Positions 5,521 to 7,978 of a stretch of DNA of 7,978 nt are shown here, in pieces. This DNA is from Alphaproteobacteria bacterium (lineage in GTDB: Bacteria; Pseudomonadota; Alphaproteobacteria; Rhodospirillales; Rhodospirillaceae): positions 1 through 7,978 of the forward strand of contig QKGW01000429.1 in the NCBI GenBank assembly GCA_003250275.1, written 5' to 3'. A program made the translations under genes and the position numbers. How positions within the stretch are numbered: position 1 is the stretch's first letter; each line of letters starts with the position of its first letter. The notes beneath the pieces are model-generated. The model saw only the letters and a program-made list of their open reading frames with translations, had not been told where the DNA came from and made no database searches.

Positions 5521-6162
5521 ATGCAAGTTACCGAAGATCTGGTGCGGCAGGTGATCCTCGACGTTCTCGGGGCGATGGGCGGGGACGCCAAACCGGCCAA
5601 CGGCGTGAAGCCGGCCGATGCGGCACCGCTCAACTTCCGCGAACTCGGCACCGCCAAGACCGGCACCGACCGCAACGAAGTGGTGGTCGGCGTGCCGCCC
5701 GCGTTCGGCGTCGCCATGACCTCGACGATTATCGGAATTCCGCACAGCGACGTGCTGAAGGAAGTGTTCGCCGGGATCGAGGAAGAGGGGCTGAAGCCGC
5801 GCCTCGTGCGCGTCGTCCGCTCCGCCGACGTCGGCGCGATCGCGCACGACGCGGCCGTGCTCTCGGGCTCCGGCATCGGCATCGGCATTCTCTGCCGCGG
5901 CACGTCGGTGATCCATCAGCGCGATCTCCAGATTCTCCAGAACCTGGAGCTCTTCCCGCAGTCGCCGCTGGTCGACCGCTCGGTGTTCCGCGCGATCGGC
6001 CGCAACGCCGCGCGCTACGCCAAGGGCGAGCAGCCCGACCCGGTGCCGACCCGCAACGACCCGATGGCGCGCCCGCGCTACCAGGGCCTCGCGGCGCTGC
6101 TGCACAACAAGGAGACGCAGCACGTCAAACTCGGCGCTCCCGCCGTCGAGCTCGCGCTCTAG
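5521..6162 (+). CDS. pduD: B12-dependent diol dehydratase medium (beta) subunit PduD, with encapsulation peptide
   Basis: Medium subunit of 213 aa (enteric PduD about 224) that, with PduC, holds the cobalamin. Residues 1-19 (MQVTEDLVRQVILDVLGAM) are an amphipathic helix closely matching the PduD encapsulation peptide that directs the enzyme into the shell; a short Gly/Ala/Pro-containing linker to about residue 34 follows. The conserved core includes VVVGVPPAFG, GIPHSDVLKEVFAGIEEEG, SGIGIGILCRGTSVIHQRD and LELFPQSPLVD. AGGAGG at 5507-5512 is 8 nt before the ATG and overlaps the pduC stop codon, so translation of pduC and pduD is probably coupled and gives matched amounts. DhaC-type medium subunits of soluble glycerol dehydratases usually lack this N-terminal extension, which supports a microcompartment enzyme. 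Confidence 0.95.
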   Translation: MQVTEDLVRQVILDVLGAMGGDAKPANGVKPADAAPLNFRELGTAKTGTDRNEVVVGVPPAFGVAMTSTIIGIPHSDVLKEVFAGIEEEGLKPRLVRVVRSADVGAIAHDAAVLSGSGIGIGILCRGTSVIHQRDLQILQNLELFPQSPLVDRSVFRAIGRNAARYAKGEQPDPVPTRNDPMARPRYQGLAALLHNKETQHVKLGAPAVELAL

Positions 6163-6166
6163 GAGG
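6160..6166 (+). promoter_or_regulatory. Shine-Dalgarno of pduE overlapping the pduD stop
   Basis: TAGGAGG merges the pduD stop codon (6160-6162) with the pduE ribosome binding site, 9 nt before the ATG. It repeats the arrangement at the pduC-pduD junction. Confidence 0.8.
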
Positions 6167-6175
6167 ACCAGACGA

Positions 6176-6715
6176 ATGGCTGACGTGATGAACGACATTT
6201 CCCCTGATGTCATCGAGGCCGCGGTCAAGCGCGTGCTTTCGACCCTCAACGGCGGCAACGGCGGGTCCTCCGCCGCGTACGCCGCCCCGTCGTCGAGCGG
6301 CAAGCTCGACGCCAAGACCGACTATCCGCTCGCGAAGAAGCGGCCCGACCTGGTGAAGTCGGCGACCGGCCTGCCGATCGACGAAATCACCGTGGACAAG
6401 GTCGTCGCCGGCAAGCTCGCGTTCGACGATATCCGCATCCGCCCCGAGACCCTCGAGTATCAGGCGCAGATCGCGGAGAGCGGCGGACGCCCGCACGTTT
6501 CGAGCAACCTCCGCCGCGCCGCCGAACTCACCCGCATCCCGGACACCCGGGTGTTGGAGATGTACGTGGCGCTGCGTCCGTACCGTTCCACCAAGGCCGA
6601 GCTGATGGCGATGGCCGACGAGCTCGAGAACAAGTACCAGGCGAAAATCTGCGCCAAGTTCGTCCGCGAGGCGGCGCAGGTCTACGAGAAGCGTGGCCGT
6701 CTCAAGGAGGCCTGA
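6176..6715 (+). CDS. pduE: B12-dependent diol dehydratase small (gamma) subunit PduE
   Basis: Small subunit of 179 aa (enteric PduE about 173), completing the (alpha-beta-gamma)2 dehydratase. It opens with a second encapsulation-peptide-like helix, SPDVIEAAVKRVLSTL at about 9-24, then a Gly/Ser/Ala linker to about 42. The core shows DYPLAKKRPDLVKSATG, IRPETLEYQAQIAESGGR, LRRAAELTRIPD, LRPYRSTKAEL and YQAKICAKFVREAAQVYEKR, all typical of the family. AGGAGG at 6161-6166 lies 9 nt before ATG 6176 and overlaps the pduD stop. A second Met at codon 5 is a less likely start because it would stretch the spacing to 21 nt. Confidence 0.95.
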   Translation: MADVMNDISPDVIEAAVKRVLSTLNGGNGGSSAAYAAPSSSGKLDAKTDYPLAKKRPDLVKSATGLPIDEITVDKVVAGKLAFDDIRIRPETLEYQAQIAESGGRPHVSSNLRRAAELTRIPDTRVLEMYVALRPYRSTKAELMAMADELENKYQAKICAKFVREAAQVYEKRGRLKEA

Positions 6716-6752
6716 GCCACACCGAGCCAACCTGGAAGAAGTGGAGCGAACG

Positions 6753-7978
6753 ATGATCACGGTGGCCGGCGTGGACGTTGGCAACAACACGACCGAGGTT
6801 GCGGTAGCGCGCATCCGCGGGCGCGACGACGTGGAGTTCCTGTCGAGCGCGATGGTGCGCACGGTGGGGATCAAGGGAACGGTGCGGAATGCCGTCGGCA
6901 TCATCGACGCGATCGACCGTGCCCTCGCTTCCACCGGCGTCGCGCGCAAAGATCTGCACGTGGTGCTGCTCAACGAAGCCACGCCGGTGATCGGCGACAT
7001 CGCGATGGAGACGATCACCGAAACGGTGATCACCGAAAGCGCGATGATCGGCCACAATCCGGCCACCCCTGGCGGGCAGGGGCTGGAGCACGGCGTGACC
7101 GTCGCGATTGGGGCGCTCGACGGCGGGTTGCCGTCGGGCGGACCCTTTATCGTGGTGATCCCCGGCGACGTCGCCTTCGACGACGCGGCGCGGATCATCA
7201 ACGCGGCGCACGCACGCGGCGTGCCGGTGGTCGGCGCGATCGTGCAGAAGGACGATGGTGTCCTGATCAACAACCGTCTCGACCGGCCGATGCCGATCGT
7301 CGACGAAGTCCGCCACATCGACCGCGTCCCGCTCGGGATGCCCGCGGCGCTCGAAGTCGCGCTGCCCGGCCGCACCATCGAGCGGCTTTCCAATCCCTAC
7401 GACATCGCCACCCTGTTCGGCCTCGACCCCGAGGAAACCCGGCGCAGCGTGCCGCTTGCGCGCGCGTTGATGGGCACGCGCAGCGCGGTGGTGATCAAGA
7501 CCCCGGCGGGCGACATCGAGGAGCGCCGCATTCCCGCGGGCAAGATCATTCTCCTCGGCCACGGCCGCCGCGTCGAAGTTCCGGTCGACGAAGGCGCCGA
7601 CAAGATCATGGAGACGGTGCAGAGCGTCTACCCCCTCGAAGAGGTGCAGGCCGAGACCGGCACCAACGTCGGCGGCATGTTCGAGCAGGTGCGCCAGGTG
7701 ATGGCCGACCTCACCGAGCAGCCGGTGACCTCGGTCAAGGTGCAGGACATCCTCGCCGTCGACACCTTCAAGCCGCAGCAGATCCTCGGTTCGCTCGCGG
7801 GCGAGTTCGCGCTCGGCAACGCCGTCGGCCTCGCCGCGATGGTGAGCACGCAGAAGCTCCCGATGCTCCGCCTCGCGCGCAAGCTCGAAGAGGAGATCGG
7901 CGTGCCGGTGCGGGTCGGCGGCGTCGAGGCCGACATGGCGATCCGCGGCGCGATGACCACCCCCGGCACCCGCGCGCC
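6753..7978 (+). CDS. pduG: Diol dehydratase reactivase large subunit PduG, partial (3' end beyond window)
   Basis: ATP-dependent reactivating factor that releases inactive cobalamin from PduCDE so that fresh adenosylcobalamin can bind. The first 408 of about 610 residues are present; the frame is open to the window edge. The actin-like ATPase fold starts with AGVDVGNNTTEVAVA at 5-19, with nucleotide-site residues D8, G10 and N11. The strongly conserved run NEATPVIGD at 74-82, ETITETVITES at 86-96 and IGHNPATPGG at 99-108 follows, then KDDGVLINNRL, LSNPYDIATLF and ARALMGTRSAVVIKTP. T105, D167 and D184 line up with the metal-binding residues described at the insertion domain of the related reactivases DdrA and DhaF. 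Start ATG 6753 follows GTGGAG (6741-6746) by 6 nt and lies 37 bp after pduE. The small partner PduH should follow outside the window. Confidence 0.95.
   Translation, partial: MITVAGVDVGNNTTEVAVARIRGRDDVEFLSSAMVRTVGIKGTVRNAVGIIDAIDRALASTGVARKDLHVVLLNEATPVIGDIAMETITETVITESAMIGHNPATPGGQGLEHGVTVAIGALDGGLPSGGPFIVVIPGDVAFDDAARIINAAHARGVPVVGAIVQKDDGVLINNRLDRPMPIVDEVRHIDRVPLGMPAALEVALPGRTIERLSNPYDIATLFGLDPEETRRSVPLARALMGTRSAVVIKTPAGDIEERRIPAGKIILLGHGRRVEVPVDEGADKIMETVQSVYPLEEVQAETGTNVGGMFEQVRQVMADLTEQPVTSVKVQDILAVDTFKPQQILGSLAGEFALGNAVGLAAMVSTQKLPMLRLARKLEEEIGVPVRVGGVEADMAIRGAMTTPGTRA

Noticed and set aside
3004..6315. Open frame of 1103 codons on the minus strand across pduB to pduE
   Set aside because: It spans four well-supported genes on the other strand, with the composition of a codon-bias shadow and no family motif.
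7013..7031. Hairpin GATCACCG-AAA-CGGTGATC inside pduG
   Set aside because: The 8-bp stem falls in codons for the conserved ETITETVITES segment, whose repeated Ile-Thr-Glu codons explain it; it is mid-gene with no U-tract.
6125..7562. Minus-strand open frames opposite pduE and pduG
   Set aside because: The + strand encodes conserved PduE and PduG here; the minus-strand products are low-complexity and overlap one another in different frames.
1..7978. Insertion sequences, tRNA genes, CRISPR arrays or phage attachment sites
   Set aside because: No transposase, tRNA-like cloverleaf, regularly spaced repeats or terminal repeats were seen on reading the window.

Overview
This window holds the start of a vitamin B12-dependent diol (or glycerol) dehydratase operon that builds a bacterial microcompartment (BMC), with its probable regulator and control region upstream. 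Everything recognised lies on the + strand. The DNA is G+C-rich with strongly G/C-ending codons, Shine-Dalgarno sequences are close to AGGAGG, and control is of the sigma-54 type. Together these suggest a proteobacterium, plausibly an alphaproteobacterium. That placement is an inference from composition and style; the window contains no taxonomic marker.

Layout. Positions 1-160 hold no convincing gene. Positions 161-2308 encode a sigma-54-dependent activator (PocR sensory domain, GAF domain, AAA+ motor, Fis-type helix-turn-helix), starting at a TTG behind a perfect AAGGAG. A strong hairpin follows its stop. The 366-bp gap at 2309-2674 is a dense control region: two TGTCGA-N4-TCGAC palindromes 33 bp apart, an extra half-site, an AT-rich patch, an inverted repeat, and a -24/-12 sigma-54 promoter at 2581-2596, about 80 bp before the first structural gene. 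Then come pduA (hexameric shell protein), pduB (trimeric shell protein), pduC, pduD and pduE (large, medium and small dehydratase subunits) and pduG (reactivase large subunit). pduG runs off the right edge after 408 codons. The order pduABCDEG is that of the classical enteric pdu operon.

How it works together. The activator would sense a small diol or related carbon compound through its PocR and/or GAF domain, bind the palindromes and drive sigma-54 RNA polymerase at the promoter. PduA and PduB form shell facets. PduCDE converts a 1,2-diol (or glycerol) to the aldehyde inside the shell, and PduG with its missing small partner exchanges damaged cobalamin. PduB, PduD and PduE all begin with a short amphipathic helix of the encapsulation-peptide kind followed by a flexible linker, which would tie core to shell.

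The operon type itself is well known. The points worth a second look are the control region and its fit to the neighbouring activator, the loss of the internal PduB' start, an alanine at the PduA pore position, a large subunit with glycerol-dehydratase-like stretches, and a Ser in place of the first P-loop glycine of the regulator.
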